Shown here in pieces: positions 9,261 through 19,146 of a stretch of DNA of 64,000 bases. The stretch is from Bradyrhizobium sp. WSM3983. Its GTDB lineage: Bacteria > Pseudomonadota > Alphaproteobacteria > Rhizobiales > Xanthobacteraceae. The position numbers were made by a program, and so were the translations under genes. Location: positions 124,001 to 188,000 of the forward strand of contig NZ_AXAY01000004.1 of NCBI RefSeq assembly GCF_000473045.1, given 5' to 3'. The notes below the pieces were generated by a model. It had not been told where the DNA came from. It was given only the letters and a program-made list of their open reading frames with translations, and searched no databases. The first letter of the stretch is position 1. Every line of letters starts with the position of its first letter.

Positions 9261-11354
9261 ATGCTCAACCGCTTGACCGTATCCACGCTGCTGAAAGCGG
9301 TAATCCTCTCCACCGCCCTGGTCGTCGTCATCGGCTTCTCGATCAACGCATGGAGCTCGCGGGGCCGGCTGCAGCAGGCCAACCGGATCGTCGCGGTTTC
9401 GGCGGCTTCGGCCGAGGTGTTCAAGGCGATGGCCAACATCCGGGCCGACCGCTCGACCAGCAATCGGCAGCTCACCTCCGACGTCCCGATGGACAAGGAC
9501 ATCGAAAAATACATCCGCGATATCCGCAAAGCGCTGATGCCCGCGCTGGCCCGCACGCTCGAGATCCTGCCGACCACCGATCTCGCCCAGCGCGATTCGT
9601 TCCTCGCCGATCTCGGCGGGCTGAACAGGACGCTGCTCGCAGAGCAGGTCGAGTTCTGGACCGAGGCCGTCAAGCCGCGCGCCGATCGCCGCGCAGCCCT
9701 TGCCAAGGAATATGTCGCGACCGAAGACGCGCTGATGGCGCAGCTCGAAAAGCTGGCCGGTGCGCTCGCCGCAAGCGTCAACCATCAGGACGCCACCATC
9801 GACCAGCTCCTGACCATCAAGCAGATGGCCTGGCTGTTGCGCAGCAACGCGGGCGAATCCTCGCAGATCGTCGGCAACGCGCTCGGCAGCGGCAAGATCA
9901 CGCCGGAATTGCAGCTGGCCTACACCAAATTCGTCGGCGGCACCGACGCCGCCTGGACCGCGATCGAGCTTGCCGCCTTGAGCATGCAGCTGCCGCCGGC
10001 ACTGGCGTCCGCGATCTCCGAGACCAAGTCGACCTATTTCGACCCGCAATATGCCGGCACGCGCGACGGCGTCATCGCGGCGATCGCCAAGGGCGAGAAG
10101 GCGTCGATGACCGCCAACCAGTGGAGCCCCTATTCGGTGCCCCGCATGATGACAGCGGTGAAACTCGCCGATGCCGCCCTGCAAGCCGCCAAGGATCATT
10201 CCGCGGCCCAGCGCGCCAACGCGGTTCAGTCGCTGATCATCAACTCCGCCCTGCTCATCGCGGCCATCGTCCTGACCAGCGCCGCGATGCTCGCGGTCAG
10301 CCGCCGCGTGATCTCGCCGCTGCATCGGATTCGCGACGCCATGCTCAAGGTCGCCGGCGGCGACCTTGGCGTCGACAGCGGCTATCTCGACCGTCACGAC
10401 GAGATCGGCTCGCTCGCCGGTGCGCTGGAGACCTTCAAGCAGCAGGCGATCGACAAGCTCAAGATCGAGGAGCAGGAGCGCGAGCGGAATGCGGGCGCGG
10501 CTGCACGGCAGCGCGCGATGGAGACGTATGTCGGCGAGTTCGAAGGCGTGGTGCGCAAGTCGCTCGGCGAGCTGAGCGATGCTTCGGCCGAGATGCGCAA
10601 GACTTCAGGCGATCTCTCGGCGGTGTCGCGCCAGACCAACGAGCGCGTCGAGGTCGCCGGCAAGGCCTCCAACGACGCCTCCACCAGCGTCGAGAGTGTC
10701 GCGGCGGCCGCCGAGGAGCTCTCGGCCTCGATCAACGACATCAGCCAGCAGGCAGCGCATGCCGCGGGCATCGCGAGCCGCGCCGTCAACCAGGCTCGCG
10801 AGACCGACGGCACCGTGCAAGGTTTGGCGCAATCCGCAGGCCGCATCGGCGAGGTCGTCGGCCTGATCAACACCATCGCGGCGCAGACCAATCTGCTCGC
10901 GCTCAACGCCACGATCGAGGCCGCCCGCGCCGGCGAGGCCGGCCGTGGTTTTGCGGTCGTTGCATCCGAAGTGAAGTCGCTGGCCAGCCAGACCGCGAAG
11001 GCGACGGAAGAGATCTCGGAACAGATCGCCGACATCCAGAGGGTCGCGGGCGATGCCATCAACGCGATCCAGGCGATCGGCGGCATCATCGGCGAGGTGA
11101 ACGAGGTCGCCACCGCGATTGCCGCCGCCGTGCAGGAGCAGGGCGCGGCCACGCAGGAAATCACCCGCAGCACGCAATACGCCGCGCAGGGCACCAAGAA
11201 CGTGTCCGAGAACATCACGGGTGTGAAGGCCGACGCCGACACCGCAGCCGGTGCCGCCGACAACGTCAAGCAGGCCTCGCAGATGCTGGAGACCCAGAGC
11301 CGCCAGCTCGGCGATCAGGTCAGCGATTTCCTCGGCAAGATCCGCGCGGCGTAG
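9261..11354 (+). CDS. Methyl-accepting chemotaxis protein, copy 2
   Basis: This protein has exactly the same length (697) and architecture as the upstream chemoreceptor: TM1, a helical periplasmic region, TM2, HAMP, and a signalling domain with the same hairpin-tip sequence. From about residue 375 ([17 protein letters not shown]) to the C-terminal FLGKIRAA the two proteins are nearly identical. The periplasmic regions have diverged much more. This is a tandem duplication with the output domain conserved and the sensor free to change, so the two probably sense different ligands and signal to the same CheA. The start is an ATG preceded by GGGGTG. Confidence 0.93.
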   Translation: MLNRLTVSTLLKAVILSTALVVVIGFSINAWSSRGRLQQANRIVAVSAASAEVFKAMANIRADRSTSNRQLTSDVPMDKDIEKYIRDIRKALMPALARTLEILPTTDLAQRDSFLADLGGLNRTLLAEQVEFWTEAVKPRADRRAALAKEYVATEDALMAQLEKLAGALAASVNHQDATIDQLLTIKQMAWLLRSNAGESSQIVGNALGSGKITPELQLAYTKFVGGTDAAWTAIELAALSMQLPPALASAISETKSTYFDPQYAGTRDGVIAAIAKGEKASMTANQWSPYSVPRMMTAVKLADAALQAAKDHSAAQRANAVQSLIINSALLIAAIVLTSAAMLAVSRRVISPLHRIRDAMLKVAGGDLGVDSGYLDRHDEIGSLAGALETFKQQAIDKLKIEEQERERNAGAAARQRAMETYVGEFEGVVRKSLGELSDASAEMRKTSGDLSAVSRQTNERVEVAGKASNDASTSVESVAAAAEELSASINDISQQAAHAAGIASRAVNQARETDGTVQGLAQSAGRIGEVVGLINTIAAQTNLLALNATIEAARAGEAGRGFAVVASEVKSLASQTAKATEEISEQIADIQRVAGDAINAIQAIGGIIGEVNEVATAIAAAVQEQGAATQEITRSTQYAAQGTKNVSENITGVKADADTAAGAADNVKQASQMLETQSRQLGDQVSDFLGKIRAA

Positions 11355-11359
11355 GGGCC

Positions 11360-12013
11360 CTACTCCTTCGCCACCACCGGCATCTGCCGGAATTTTGCGC
11401 GGATCTTGTCCGGCAACGGCGAGAAGTTCATCGCGACACCGCGGCGATCGTCGGCGTTGCGGTTGGCGACGACGAGGCCATCGCTACCTGCAACGATATC
11501 GCCCTTGCGCAAGGTCGGATCGTCCTCGGCCTTGAGCGAAGCGAGGCCGGCCGGATCCTTGCCGTTGCAGGTACACCCTGAAACGATCTCGTTGCGATAG
11601 CGGAAGGCATTCGGCAGGTCGGAATAGGACTTGCCGCTGTCGGTCGTGGCGTCGTCGATATTGCTGCCATAGACCAGAGAGGTCTCTGACGCCGGGCAGA
11701 AGCTCTTGCAGGATTGCGCCTTGCTCTCGGCGTCATTGCCTTGCGCGGGGAAATAACGCCCGTCACAGCCGCGCACGCAATAGGCCGGGCCGCCACCATA
11801 GGACGCGCGCTGGCGCGGGGCGTCGTAGCGCGGCATGTCGTCGTTGGGGAACGGCATCCGGATCTCCGGCGGCGGCCGCATGCGGAAGCCACCGAACAGC
11901 GCCGAGAAGAAATCCTCCGCATGCGCCGCAGGGGTCAGCGTGAGGCCGAGGCAAGCGATCGTGACGAACGCGGCCGTTCCGCCCACAAGCTTGCTGATCG
12001 AACGTCTCATCAT
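11360..12013 (-). CDS. DUF2865 domain secreted protein
   Basis: This 217-residue protein has an N-terminal signal peptide (hydrophobic residues about 9-30, likely cut after AAHA). A proline-rich stretch follows, then a cysteine-containing domain with YCVRGCDGRYFP, CKSFCPAS and GCTCNGK. That Cys pattern is typical of DUF2865 proteins of Rhizobiales. An ATGATG start follows GGTGAGG. The function is unknown. It lies 19 bases after the L,D-transpeptidase gene on the same strand, so it is probably co-transcribed and may act in the envelope. Confidence 0.8.
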   Translation of the reverse strand: MMRRSISKLVGGTAAFVTIACLGLTLTPAAHAEDFFSALFGGFRMRPPPEIRMPFPNDDMPRYDAPRQRASYGGGPAYCVRGCDGRYFPAQGNDAESKAQSCKSFCPASETSLVYGSNIDDATTDSGKSYSDLPNAFRYRNEIVSGCTCNGKDPAGLASLKAEDDPTLRKGDIVAGSDGLVVANRNADDRRGVAMNFSPLPDKIRAKFRQMPVVAKE

Positions 12014-12032
12014 GTAACCTCACCTAAATCTC

Positions 12033-12809
12033 TTAGTCCACCGACGCCGCCGCCGAAATGTTCAACGCCTGGCGGCCCGTGGGCAGCGTCGTCACCGTCG
12101 GCCGCTTGCGCACGGGATCACCGCCGCGCGCCATCAGCGGCGCATTCTTCGGCAGCACCACAACCCTGGCGCCGACACTGACGCGGCTGAAGAGGTCGCT
12201 GACATCTTCATTGGTCAGACGGATGCAGCCGGAGGAGACGAACTTGCCGATCGTGGTCGGATCGTTGGTACCGTGGATGCGGTATTGGCTGGAGCCGAGA
12301 TACATCGCGCGCGCACCCAGCGGATTGCCGGGGCCACCGGCGACGAAGCGCGGCAGATAGGGCTGACGCGCGATCATCTCTGCCGGCGGATGCCAATCCG
12401 GCCATTCCGCCTTGCGGGTGATGCTCTGCACGCCCGACCAGGTGAATCCCTCGCGACCGACACCGACGCCGTAGCGAATGGCGCGCCCGTTACCAAGCAC
12501 ATAGTAAAGATAGGTGTTGGCGGTATCGATGACGATGGTGCCGGCAGGCTCGTTGCGATCGAAGCTCACGATCTGCCGGCGCAGCCGATCCGGCAGCGCC
12601 GCATCCTCGTCAGCCGCCTGCGGCGCCGCGCTCGCATAGCCCTGCGAAGAGTAGGTCGGGTCCTGGGGATAGGCCTGCGGCTGCATCGGCGCGAAGCCAA
12701 GCGTTTGCGCCTGAGCCGCGAACGGCACGGTCAGCAAAGCTGCCGCAAAGGCACAAGCGGAGACGACGCGCGGCGAGAAGCTGCGACGGATTACGGAGAA
12801 CTTGATCAT
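12033..12809 (-). CDS. L,D-transpeptidase (YkuD family)
   Basis: This 258-residue exported enzyme has a signal peptide at about residues 1-34 (cut after AAQA), a proline/glutamine-rich linker, and the YkuD domain. The catalytic motif is IHGTNDP followed by FVSSGCIRLTNEDV, with the nucleophile Cys near residue 193 and the His in HGT. These enzymes make 3-3 peptidoglycan cross-links or attach proteins to peptidoglycan. I chose the ATG at 12809 because GGGGCAGC precedes it and the signal peptide begins there; the frame is open upstream. DUF2865 follows directly. Confidence 0.92.
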   Translation of the reverse strand: MIKFSVIRRSFSPRVVSACAFAAALLTVPFAAQAQTLGFAPMQPQAYPQDPTYSSQGYASAAPQAADEDAALPDRLRRQIVSFDRNEPAGTIVIDTANTYLYYVLGNGRAIRYGVGVGREGFTWSGVQSITRKAEWPDWHPPAEMIARQPYLPRFVAGGPGNPLGARAMYLGSSQYRIHGTNDPTTIGKFVSSGCIRLTNEDVSDLFSRVSVGARVVVLPKNAPLMARGGDPVRKRPTVTTLPTGRQALNISAAASVD

Positions 12810-12841
12810 GTGCTGCCCCGTTGGATGTGTGCATCTGGGTG

Positions 12842-12867
12842 ATGCTGCAGTCCCGTAAACGCAGCAT
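12842..12867. promoter_or_regulatory. Small inverted repeat upstream of the L,D-transpeptidase gene
   Basis: ATGCTGC (12842-12848) and GCAGCAT (12861-12867) form a perfect 7-bp inverted repeat with 12 bases between. It lies in the divergent gap between the transpeptidase and permease genes. It could be an operator, but it is short enough to be chance. Confidence 0.25.
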
Positions 12868-13027
12868 TCTCGACTCAAGTTCCGCCCTCGCGCGCGGCCG
12901 TGATGTCACAGTCAAGCGAGCGCAACTTCACGAAGGCGCGATGGAACCGCCGCGCCATTGGGACGTTTTCCCGATCAACAATGGGCACTGGGCGTACGGG
13001 TAGGGCCTCCGTGCGGGGAGAGAGATT

Positions 13028-14140
13028 GTGCGCGTCCTTCCCAGTGAACGCCTGATTTCCGGCAACAGCGAAGGCGTCCCGCTTCCCGAAAGCCGCAGCG
13101 AGCTGCCACCAGTCATCCGGCGCACCGAGTTCGTTGCCTTTGCGCTTGCCGGTCTGCTCCTGATCGCCGTCGTCGCGGTGCTCTATGTCGCCAAGGCGTT
13201 CTTCCTGCCGGTCGTGATGGCCATCGTCGCCGGCACCATGCTGTCGCCGGCCGCGACGTTCCTGGAAAAGCGGGGGGTGCCGCGCGCCGTCGGCGCCGTG
13301 CTCATCGTGATCGCGGTGACCGCGCTGGTCGCGTTCGTGTTCGCGCTGATCGCTGCGCCGGTCATGGAGTGGAGCTCGCGCCTGCCGGAGCTGGGCGCGC
13401 AGCTCAAGGAAAAGATGCACGTCTTCGACCGGCCTCTGGCGCTGTGGCAGGAGCTTCAGACCATGGTCGGCGGCTCCGACGGGCTGCCAAGCGTCCAGCT
13501 TCCCAAGATTGAATGGGTGCAACCGACGCTGGAATTCCTGTCGCCGACCTTCGCTGAATTCCTGCTGTTCTTCGCCACCCTGATCCTGTTCATTGCGAGC
13601 TGGCGCGATTTGCGGCGCGCGCTGATCATGACGTTCGGCGAGCGCGATGCGCGGCTGCGCACATTGCGGATTCTGAACGAGATCGAAGTCCATCTCGGCA
13701 ACTACCTGCTGACGGTGACCATCATCAATGTCGGTGTAGGCGTCGCGGCCGGCCTCGTCTGCGCGGTCACCGGCATGCCCAATCCAGCCGGCCTCGGCGC
13801 GCTCGCGGCGACCCTCAACTTCATCCCGATCATCGGGCCGGTCGCCATGTTCGTCGTGCTGGTCGTGGTGGGGCTGGTCGCCTTCCCGACAATCGGCGGC
13901 GGCCTGATGGCGGCGCTCGCCTTCGGCGGCATCACCTTCCTGGAGGGGCACTTCGTCACGCCGACCATCATCGGCCGCAAGCTGGCGCTGAATGCGCTCG
14001 CCGTGTTCATCGCTCTCGCTTTCTGGACCTGGCTGTGGGGGCCGCTGGGCGCGTTCCTGTCGTCTCCGCTGCTGATCGTCGGGCTGATCCTGAAGGAGCA
14101 CCTGTTGCCGGAGAATTGGCCGCAGCTACCGCAGGAGTGA
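13028..14140 (+). CDS. AI-2E/PerM family transporter
   Basis: This 370-residue multi-pass membrane protein has a polar N-terminal tail, a first helix pair at about residues 35-110 (FALAGLLLIAVVAVLYVAKAF), a soluble-looking middle part, and a C-terminal block of helices. The late segment NFIPIIGPVAMFVVLVVVGL is a hallmark of this family. Members export varied small molecules (autoinducer-2, sodium/protons, phthalate-like solutes), so the substrate cannot be told. The GTG start follows GGGGAGAGAG. It is followed closely by the DUF883 gene. Confidence 0.85.
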   Translation: MRVLPSERLISGNSEGVPLPESRSELPPVIRRTEFVAFALAGLLLIAVVAVLYVAKAFFLPVVMAIVAGTMLSPAATFLEKRGVPRAVGAVLIVIAVTALVAFVFALIAAPVMEWSSRLPELGAQLKEKMHVFDRPLALWQELQTMVGGSDGLPSVQLPKIEWVQPTLEFLSPTFAEFLLFFATLILFIASWRDLRRALIMTFGERDARLRTLRILNEIEVHLGNYLLTVTIINVGVGVAAGLVCAVTGMPNPAGLGALAATLNFIPIIGPVAMFVVLVVVGLVAFPTIGGGLMAALAFGGITFLEGHFVTPTIIGRKLALNALAVFIALAFWTWLWGPLGAFLSSPLLIVGLILKEHLLPENWPQLPQE

Positions 14141-14167
14141 CCGGTTTCCACGGACGGAACTTACCCG

Positions 14168-14590
14168 ATGACGAAACGTTTTCCGGCTATCTCAGCCGCC
14201 AACAGTTCGGAGCTCCTGATGTCAATAGCCGATGGCGAAGCCAAGATGAGAGACTGGCCCGACAAAGCCACCGCAGAACGCCTCGAGAAGGATGTAGCAG
14301 CCGTGAAAAGCGATATCGCAGCCCTCACCGACCAGATCACCGACGCGCTCAACACGTTCGCCAGTTCCACGGGCAAGCAGGCCCGGCGTGGGTACAAGCA
14401 GGCGCGCGACAACATGGATTCGACGCTCGACGACTTTTCGGAGCGCGGCAACGCCATGATGGACGCGGCGCAGGATGCCTATGGCTCAATCGAGGAGACG
14501 CTGGAAGACGCGATCACCCAACGGCCGCTCGCGACCGTCGGTGTTGCGCTCGGCATCGGCTTCCTGATCGGCTTCGCCTGGCGCCGCTAG
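14168..14590 (+). CDS. DUF883 (ElaB/YqjD-like) membrane-anchored protein
   Basis: This 140-residue protein has an amphipathic, charged helical body with heptad character (KDVAAVKSDIAALTDQITDAL) and a single C-terminal membrane anchor, TVGVALGIGFLIGFAWRR. The anchor ending in two Arg is the classic ElaB/YqjD/DUF883 tail. In E. coli YqjD the family binds ribosomes at the membrane in stationary phase; whether that holds here is unknown. A later start at 14219 (ATG after GGAG) would drop 17 residues and is possible. The next gene is a holin-X-like membrane protein, as is usual for this family. Confidence 0.8.
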   Translation: MTKRFPAISAANSSELLMSIADGEAKMRDWPDKATAERLEKDVAAVKSDIAALTDQITDALNTFASSTGKQARRGYKQARDNMDSTLDDFSERGNAMMDAAQDAYGSIEETLEDAITQRPLATVGVALGIGFLIGFAWRR

Positions 14591-14679
14591 GACAAGCGAT
14601 GGGTTTCGAGGTCACGACGGCCTCCGCCGCCGTGACCGGCACGTGACGATTGGCCTGTGGGGATCTGAGGAGCAAGACC

Positions 14680-15132
14680 GTGTTTCAGCGCATCATCGAC
14701 GGCATCAGCGCATCGACGGGCACGACAATGCGGCTGACATCGCTGGCGGCAGGTGCGGCGTTCGCCCTGTTCATCACCACATGCTTCCTCTGCGCCGCCG
14801 CCTTCATCTCGGTGCTGGAAAAATACGGCCCCGTGCAGGCCTGCCTGACAGGTGCCGGCATCTTCTTCCTACTGACGCTTGCCGCAGCAGGAAGCTATTG
14901 GGGCTACAAGCGGGAAATGCGGACGCGCGCGCGCATTGCCGCCGAGCGCGCCGCAAGGGCGGCGCCGAGCTTGCTCGCCGATCCCATGCTGCTCGCGACA
15001 GGTTTGCAGCTCGTCCGCGCCATCGGCATCAAGCGGCTCTTGCCGATCCTGGCCATCGGCGGCGTCGCGCTCGGAATCATGGCAAGCCGAGCCGGCACTG
15101 CGGATGAGACTTCGGCCGAGCCGGCCGAATAA
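14680..15132 (+). CDS. Phage-holin-like (DUF1469-type) membrane protein
   Basis: This 150-residue protein has two adjacent hydrophobic helices (about residues 20-42 and 52-72), a basic charged segment KREMRTRARIAAERAARAA, and a third hydrophobic stretch near 112-132. This matches the small 'holin-X' membrane proteins that accompany DUF883/YqjD genes; despite the name they are not usually phage genes. The GTG at 14680 is chosen because GAGGAG stands 7 bases before it. It lies 89 bases after the DUF883 gene and probably shares its transcript. Confidence 0.7.
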   Translation: MFQRIIDGISASTGTTMRLTSLAAGAAFALFITTCFLCAAAFISVLEKYGPVQACLTGAGIFFLLTLAAAGSYWGYKREMRTRARIAAERAARAAPSLLADPMLLATGLQLVRAIGIKRLLPILAIGGVALGIMASRAGTADETSAEPAE

Positions 15133-15321
15133 GAGGCGCGACCGCATTAAGAAAGTTGCGCTGCCGACCGGACGAACAAGCTGGCAGGAATTCAACGGCC
15201 CATCTCTGCGCATTTTTTCATCAGGCGCGGTAAATTCAACCTCCTTCACGCAATCGCTACTCGGATAGGCAGGCGGTTGCCGCTAAAAGCATCGCCCTGA
15301 TTCCAAATGAAATAATTAGCA

Positions 15322-16464
15322 ATGAAGCCGTCTGTTAAGGCGAATCTCGCCGCATTCCACCACGACGCAAGGCTGTATTTGACGCTCGGCATTGCGACCT
15401 GGTCGGTCTTCGTCGACCACATCCCGAACAATGTCGTGAACCTGCTGACGCTGCGCAATTTCGGCTTCAGCGGCGCTGCCGACCTGTTTGTGTTCGTGGT
15501 GGGCTATGGCGTCGCCATCATCCACGGCAAGATGGCGCTGGAGCGCGGTTATGTCGTCGCCGCGACGCGCATCTTTCGCCGTGTCTGGCGGCTCTATGCC
15601 GCCTATGTCGTGCTGTTCGTGATCTACATCGACACCATCGCCTATGTCGCCTCGCAATCGATGGCGCCGGAGATCATCAGCGACTACAACATCTCGGGGA
15701 TACTCGAGCATCCGCTGCGCATCCTGGTCCGCGGCCTCGTGCTGCAGGAGGAGCCGCTGAACCTCGACCTGCTGCAATTGATGATCCCGCTGATGGCGTT
15801 CTTTCCGTTTGCCTTGTGGGGGCTGTTGCGGCGGCCGAACGTGACGCTGGCGCTCTCTGTCGCATTCTACTTCGCGGCACGCTGGTTCGACTGGAATTTC
15901 CGGACCTATCCGGACCAGGAGTGGGCGTTCAATCCGTTCTGCTGGCAGATGATGATGGTGCTGGGCGGCTGGTTCGCCGTCACCGGCGCGTCAGGCCACG
16001 CCTTGCGTAACCTGTCCTGGCTCCGCGTGCTGGCGGGCGCCTATCTCGTGTCGGCGATGTCCATCACCTTGATGCGCCATTCGCCAACGCTATCGGTCTA
16101 CCTACCGGATGTCGTGCTCAACGGCATCTCCCCGACCGACAAGGAAAACCTCGCGCCCTATCGCGTGATCCACTTCCTCGCGCTCGCTTTCATCGCGACC
16201 CACCTCATTCCGCCCGACCATCCGGGCCTGCAATGGAGGTCGCTCCAGATGGTGATCAAATGCGGCGAGGAATGGCTCGCCGTGTTCTGCGTCGGCGTAT
16301 TCCTGTCCTTCGCCGGTCATCTCATCCTGATCACCGGCGCCAATCTGGTCGTGATGCAGATCGGGGTGAGCCTCGCCGGTTTCGCGGCCATGACCGCGGT
16401 GGCCTACTATATTTCCTGGTCGAAGCGTCAGGACGAGCCGGCGGCTGTGCGGCAGCGAGCCTAG
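15322..16464 (+). CDS. opgC: OpgC-domain membrane protein (acyltransferase-like)
   Basis: This 380-residue protein has about ten hydrophobic segments. The opening is characteristic of OpgC: DARLYLTLGIATWSVFVDHI, then NLLTLRNFGFSGAADLFVFV and VVGYGVAIIHGK. OpgC proteins add succinyl groups to periplasmic glucans; rhizobial homologues are thought to modify cyclic glucans or other surface sugars. No glucan synthase is adjacent. The 189-base gap before it is AT-richer than its surroundings and presumably holds its promoter. Confidence 0.85.
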   Translation: MKPSVKANLAAFHHDARLYLTLGIATWSVFVDHIPNNVVNLLTLRNFGFSGAADLFVFVVGYGVAIIHGKMALERGYVVAATRIFRRVWRLYAAYVVLFVIYIDTIAYVASQSMAPEIISDYNISGILEHPLRILVRGLVLQEEPLNLDLLQLMIPLMAFFPFALWGLLRRPNVTLALSVAFYFAARWFDWNFRTYPDQEWAFNPFCWQMMMVLGGWFAVTGASGHALRNLSWLRVLAGAYLVSAMSITLMRHSPTLSVYLPDVVLNGISPTDKENLAPYRVIHFLALAFIATHLIPPDHPGLQWRSLQMVIKCGEEWLAVFCVGVFLSFAGHLILITGANLVVMQIGVSLAGFAAMTAVAYYISWSKRQDEPAAVRQRA

Positions 16465-16574
16465 CCGGGACGACCACACGCGATTCCACTAGGCCGGACG
16501 CCGCACCTGCGCTAAGCGGGACGGAGCGGCCTACGGGAATGGCGGCCTCTGCGCAGGGAGAGACCGGCTTGGTC

Positions 16575-17177
16575 ATGGCGAAAGGCACGAACGATGCGGC
16601 TGCCCCCCGGCGCGGCCGGCCGCGCTCGATCGAGACGACCAACGCCATCCTCGAAAGCGCCTATGCGCTGATGGCGACGACCGGCCTCGCCGCGACCACC
16701 ATCGATGCCGTCGCACGGCACTCCAACGTCTCCAAGATGACGATCTACAAATGGTGGCCGTCGCGCGAGGCGCTGCTGATCGATGCCTTCCTCCATCATG
16801 CCGCGCAAATGCTGCCACTGCCGCCGGTGAGTGCGGGCACGCCCGCTGCGCGCGCGCGCCGCCATGCCGCGGCCTATGCCGAAGCCCTCCAAGGCGAGTT
16901 CGGCAAGGTGCAGCTTGCGGTCATCTCCGAATGCATCTCCAAGACCGGCTCGGCGGAATTGTTCTATGCCCGCTATCTCCAGTTCCGCCGCGATGCGCTG
17001 GTGGAGATGATTGCGACCGGCCAGCGTGACGGCAGCATCCAGGCTGAAGGGCCGGCGGAGGATCTCTACGACGCCATCTATGGCAGCCTGTTCTACCGCT
17101 ACGTCTTCGGCATCGCGCCGATCACGCCGGCCTATGCACGGAATCTCGTCGACCTGGTGTTGCGGCCAAAGGGTTAA
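16575..17177 (+). CDS. TetR/AcrR family transcriptional regulator
   Basis: This 200-residue protein has an N-terminal helix-turn-helix (TTIDAVARHSNVSKMTIYKW, about residues 38-58) followed by a helical ligand-binding region of TetR_C type. It begins with a basic arm (RRGRPRS). An upstream in-frame ATG at 16539 would add 12 residues. The ligand and targets are unknown. The gene converges with the sensor kinase so tightly that both stop codons share the palindrome TTAA at 17174-17177, leaving no room for a terminator between them. Confidence 0.85.
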   Translation: MAKGTNDAAAPRRGRPRSIETTNAILESAYALMATTGLAATTIDAVARHSNVSKMTIYKWWPSREALLIDAFLHHAAQMLPLPPVSAGTPAARARRHAAAYAEALQGEFGKVQLAVISECISKTGSAELFYARYLQFRRDALVEMIATGQRDGSIQAEGPAEDLYDAIYGSLFYRYVFGIAPITPAYARNLVDLVLRPKG

Positions 17178-18865
17178 CGCACCGGCTTCACCGGTTGCGA
17201 CAGCTTTTCGGTGCGGTCGCGCTCGGTCATGTCCACGACCGTCTCCATCGGCGCCGTCAGCTCGTAGACATAGGAGACATCGGTGAAGTAGCGCTTGGCT
17301 GTGCCACCGAGCGCTTCGGGCGCGACGCGGTCGAGCAGGATCAGGCCGAAATCCGAATCCGGCCGGCGCGTCGCCTCGCTGGTGTTGAACTCCTCCCAGC
17401 GGAAATGAAACACCGTCTCGGGCTCCTCGCCCGTGACCGTCCAGTTTGCCGTGATGTGCGGATGCTTGCCGACCAGCGACAGGCCTTCGTCCGAGTGCGA
17501 GGCAAGCTCGAAGAACAACAGCGACAGGCTCTGCGCGGCGCGTGCACTCACCGCGATGTCCGGGCCGCTGACGGCGATGCGATCGGCGTGCGGAATGGCG
17601 CGCGCCTCGAACAGGCCCTTCAGCTTGACGCCCTGCCACTGGCTCTCGCTGAGCAGCGAGACCACGTTGGACATGGCGTGGATACGGCCGATCAGGAGCT
17701 CGCGCGCGACGTCGATGTCCGAACCGTGGCGCAGCGTGCGCGTCACGATCGACTGGATCACCGCAAGGATGTTCTTGACCCGGTGGTTGAGCTCGTCGAT
17801 GACAGCCGTCAGCCGCCGCTCGAAGCCGATCCGCACCTGGATTTCGCGGCTGAGCCTCAAATTATTGTAGGCGACGTAGCCGAACAGGCCGCACACCATC
17901 GCGGTGATGGCGAAGCCGATCGCCGCAACGATGATCGCGGTCTGCTCGGCGCGCCGTGCCGAATTGGTCTTGGCGTAATAGCCGAGATGCCAGTCGCGGC
18001 CACCAAAGCTCACGGTGCGCGTCGCCGACGGGGCCGGCCCATCCGGCGTCGTCATGCGCGTGGACACGACGCCCTGATCGTTGGCAACGAGCTCGCTGCC
18101 TTCCTTGCGCGGGTCTTTGAGCGCGACCGAGAACAACGACAGATCGTCATTGGTCAACATCAGCGACGCCAGCTCGTAGGAAAAGGTGACGAAGCCGACC
18201 GGCTCCGTCGCGCCCTCGGGAATGACGGGGGCGGCCACGATAACGCCGATCGGCCCGTCCCCGCGCAGGAGCGGCACCGGGTCGGAGGCAACCGACCGCT
18301 TCTCGACCCTGGCCCGCGTCAGCATCGCGTTGCGAACAGGGTCGTTATCGTAGCTGCGGCCCGGCAGCGCCTTGGTCTCGTCGCTGCGCGGCTCGAGGTC
18401 CATCAGCACGTCGATCGGCTGGGTCAGGCTCGCCGGGTCGATCGGCTTGTCGCTGTAGTCGCGGATCTGCGGTTTCGGGAAGCCGGCGGCCGCAATCGCG
18501 GTCTGCGCCGCGGCGAGCTCGCTCGGCTGCAACCGGGCGACCCAGCCGGCCACCACGAAATCGGTCTTGAAGGCGTAGATCGCCGAGCGCAGCGGCTCCA
18601 GCATGTTGGGCTTCAGCACCGACGGCGCGCGGAACAGGCCTGAGGCGACACGGGCCAGCAACTCGCGCTCGGTCGACCTGTCCTGGACGAGGCTCGCATG
18701 AACGTCGATCGCGCGCGCCAGCGCGATCCGGTCCAGCGCCAGCTCCTGATCGTGGACGCGATAGGCCGCAAGCCCGGAGAGCAAGGCTCCGAGCAGAGCG
18801 ATGAAGCCGATGATGAAACCCAGCCGGACCACGCGACTACTCAGGCGAAGGCAGGAGGTCGGCAA
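17174..18865 (-). CDS. CHASE-type sensor histidine kinase (HWE/HisKA_2), divergent ATP-binding region
   Basis: This protein of about 563 residues has TM1 at about residues 13-35, a CHASE-like periplasmic domain (about 60-270), TM2 near 310-332, and then an HWE/HisKA_2 dimerisation box, VIDELNHRVKNILAVIQS, with the phosphoacceptor His near 358. The following ATP-binding part is unusual. The expected N-box (HELATNAxKYGAL type) reads FFELASHSDEGLSL, without the Asn, and the G-box is also degenerate (SDFGLILLDR). WEEF still resembles the W-x-E element. It may be a weak or inactive kinase. The start (TTG at 18865) is uncertain; a GTG at residue 12 is an alternative. No response regulator is adjacent. 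Confidence 0.8.
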   Translation of the reverse strand: MPTSCLRLSSRVVRLGFIIGFIALLGALLSGLAAYRVHDQELALDRIALARAIDVHASLVQDRSTERELLARVASGLFRAPSVLKPNMLEPLRSAIYAFKTDFVVAGWVARLQPSELAAAQTAIAAAGFPKPQIRDYSDKPIDPASLTQPIDVLMDLEPRSDETKALPGRSYDNDPVRNAMLTRARVEKRSVASDPVPLLRGDGPIGVIVAAPVIPEGATEPVGFVTFSYELASLMLTNDDLSLFSVALKDPRKEGSELVANDQGVVSTRMTTPDGPAPSATRTVSFGGRDWHLGYYAKTNSARRAEQTAIIVAAIGFAITAMVCGLFGYVAYNNLRLSREIQVRIGFERRLTAVIDELNHRVKNILAVIQSIVTRTLRHGSDIDVARELLIGRIHAMSNVVSLLSESQWQGVKLKGLFEARAIPHADRIAVSGPDIAVSARAAQSLSLLFFELASHSDEGLSLVGKHPHITANWTVTGEEPETVFHFRWEEFNTSEATRRPDSDFGLILLDRVAPEALGGTAKRYFTDVSYVYELTAPMETVVDMTERDRTEKLSQPVKPVR

Positions 18866-19146
18866 TAAACACGGAGCATATCAACGCCGCTCGAACGGCC
18901 ATGTGCCGAAACAGGGTGGACCCCAGTGGCAGAGATAATGACGGAGGAGGCATCTGTACGCAACTTCGGTCGCCCAAAAAGCTTAATCCGCCCGGCCGAT
19001 CGTCCGGCCAACGAGGGCTTTGCTCCGGGCACCGGAGGTAGATAATCGCCGTGTCCAAAATTTGTTCCGCTGATGCGGATTTGCCTCAGACGTTAACGGC
19101 GGAAGATGCCTGCGCCACGTCGCCGCGGCCGGTCAGCCCGCCCGTT

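Noticed and set aside
9179..11581. 800-codon plus-strand open frame
   Set aside because: It is out of frame with the second chemoreceptor and rich in Arg/Gly; the in-frame chemoreceptor explains the region.
18866..19146. Coding frames on both strands between the sensor kinase and ureG
   Set aside because: They are short, with no domain or good start; the 281-base stretch is best read as promoter of the kinase plus the end region of the urea block.
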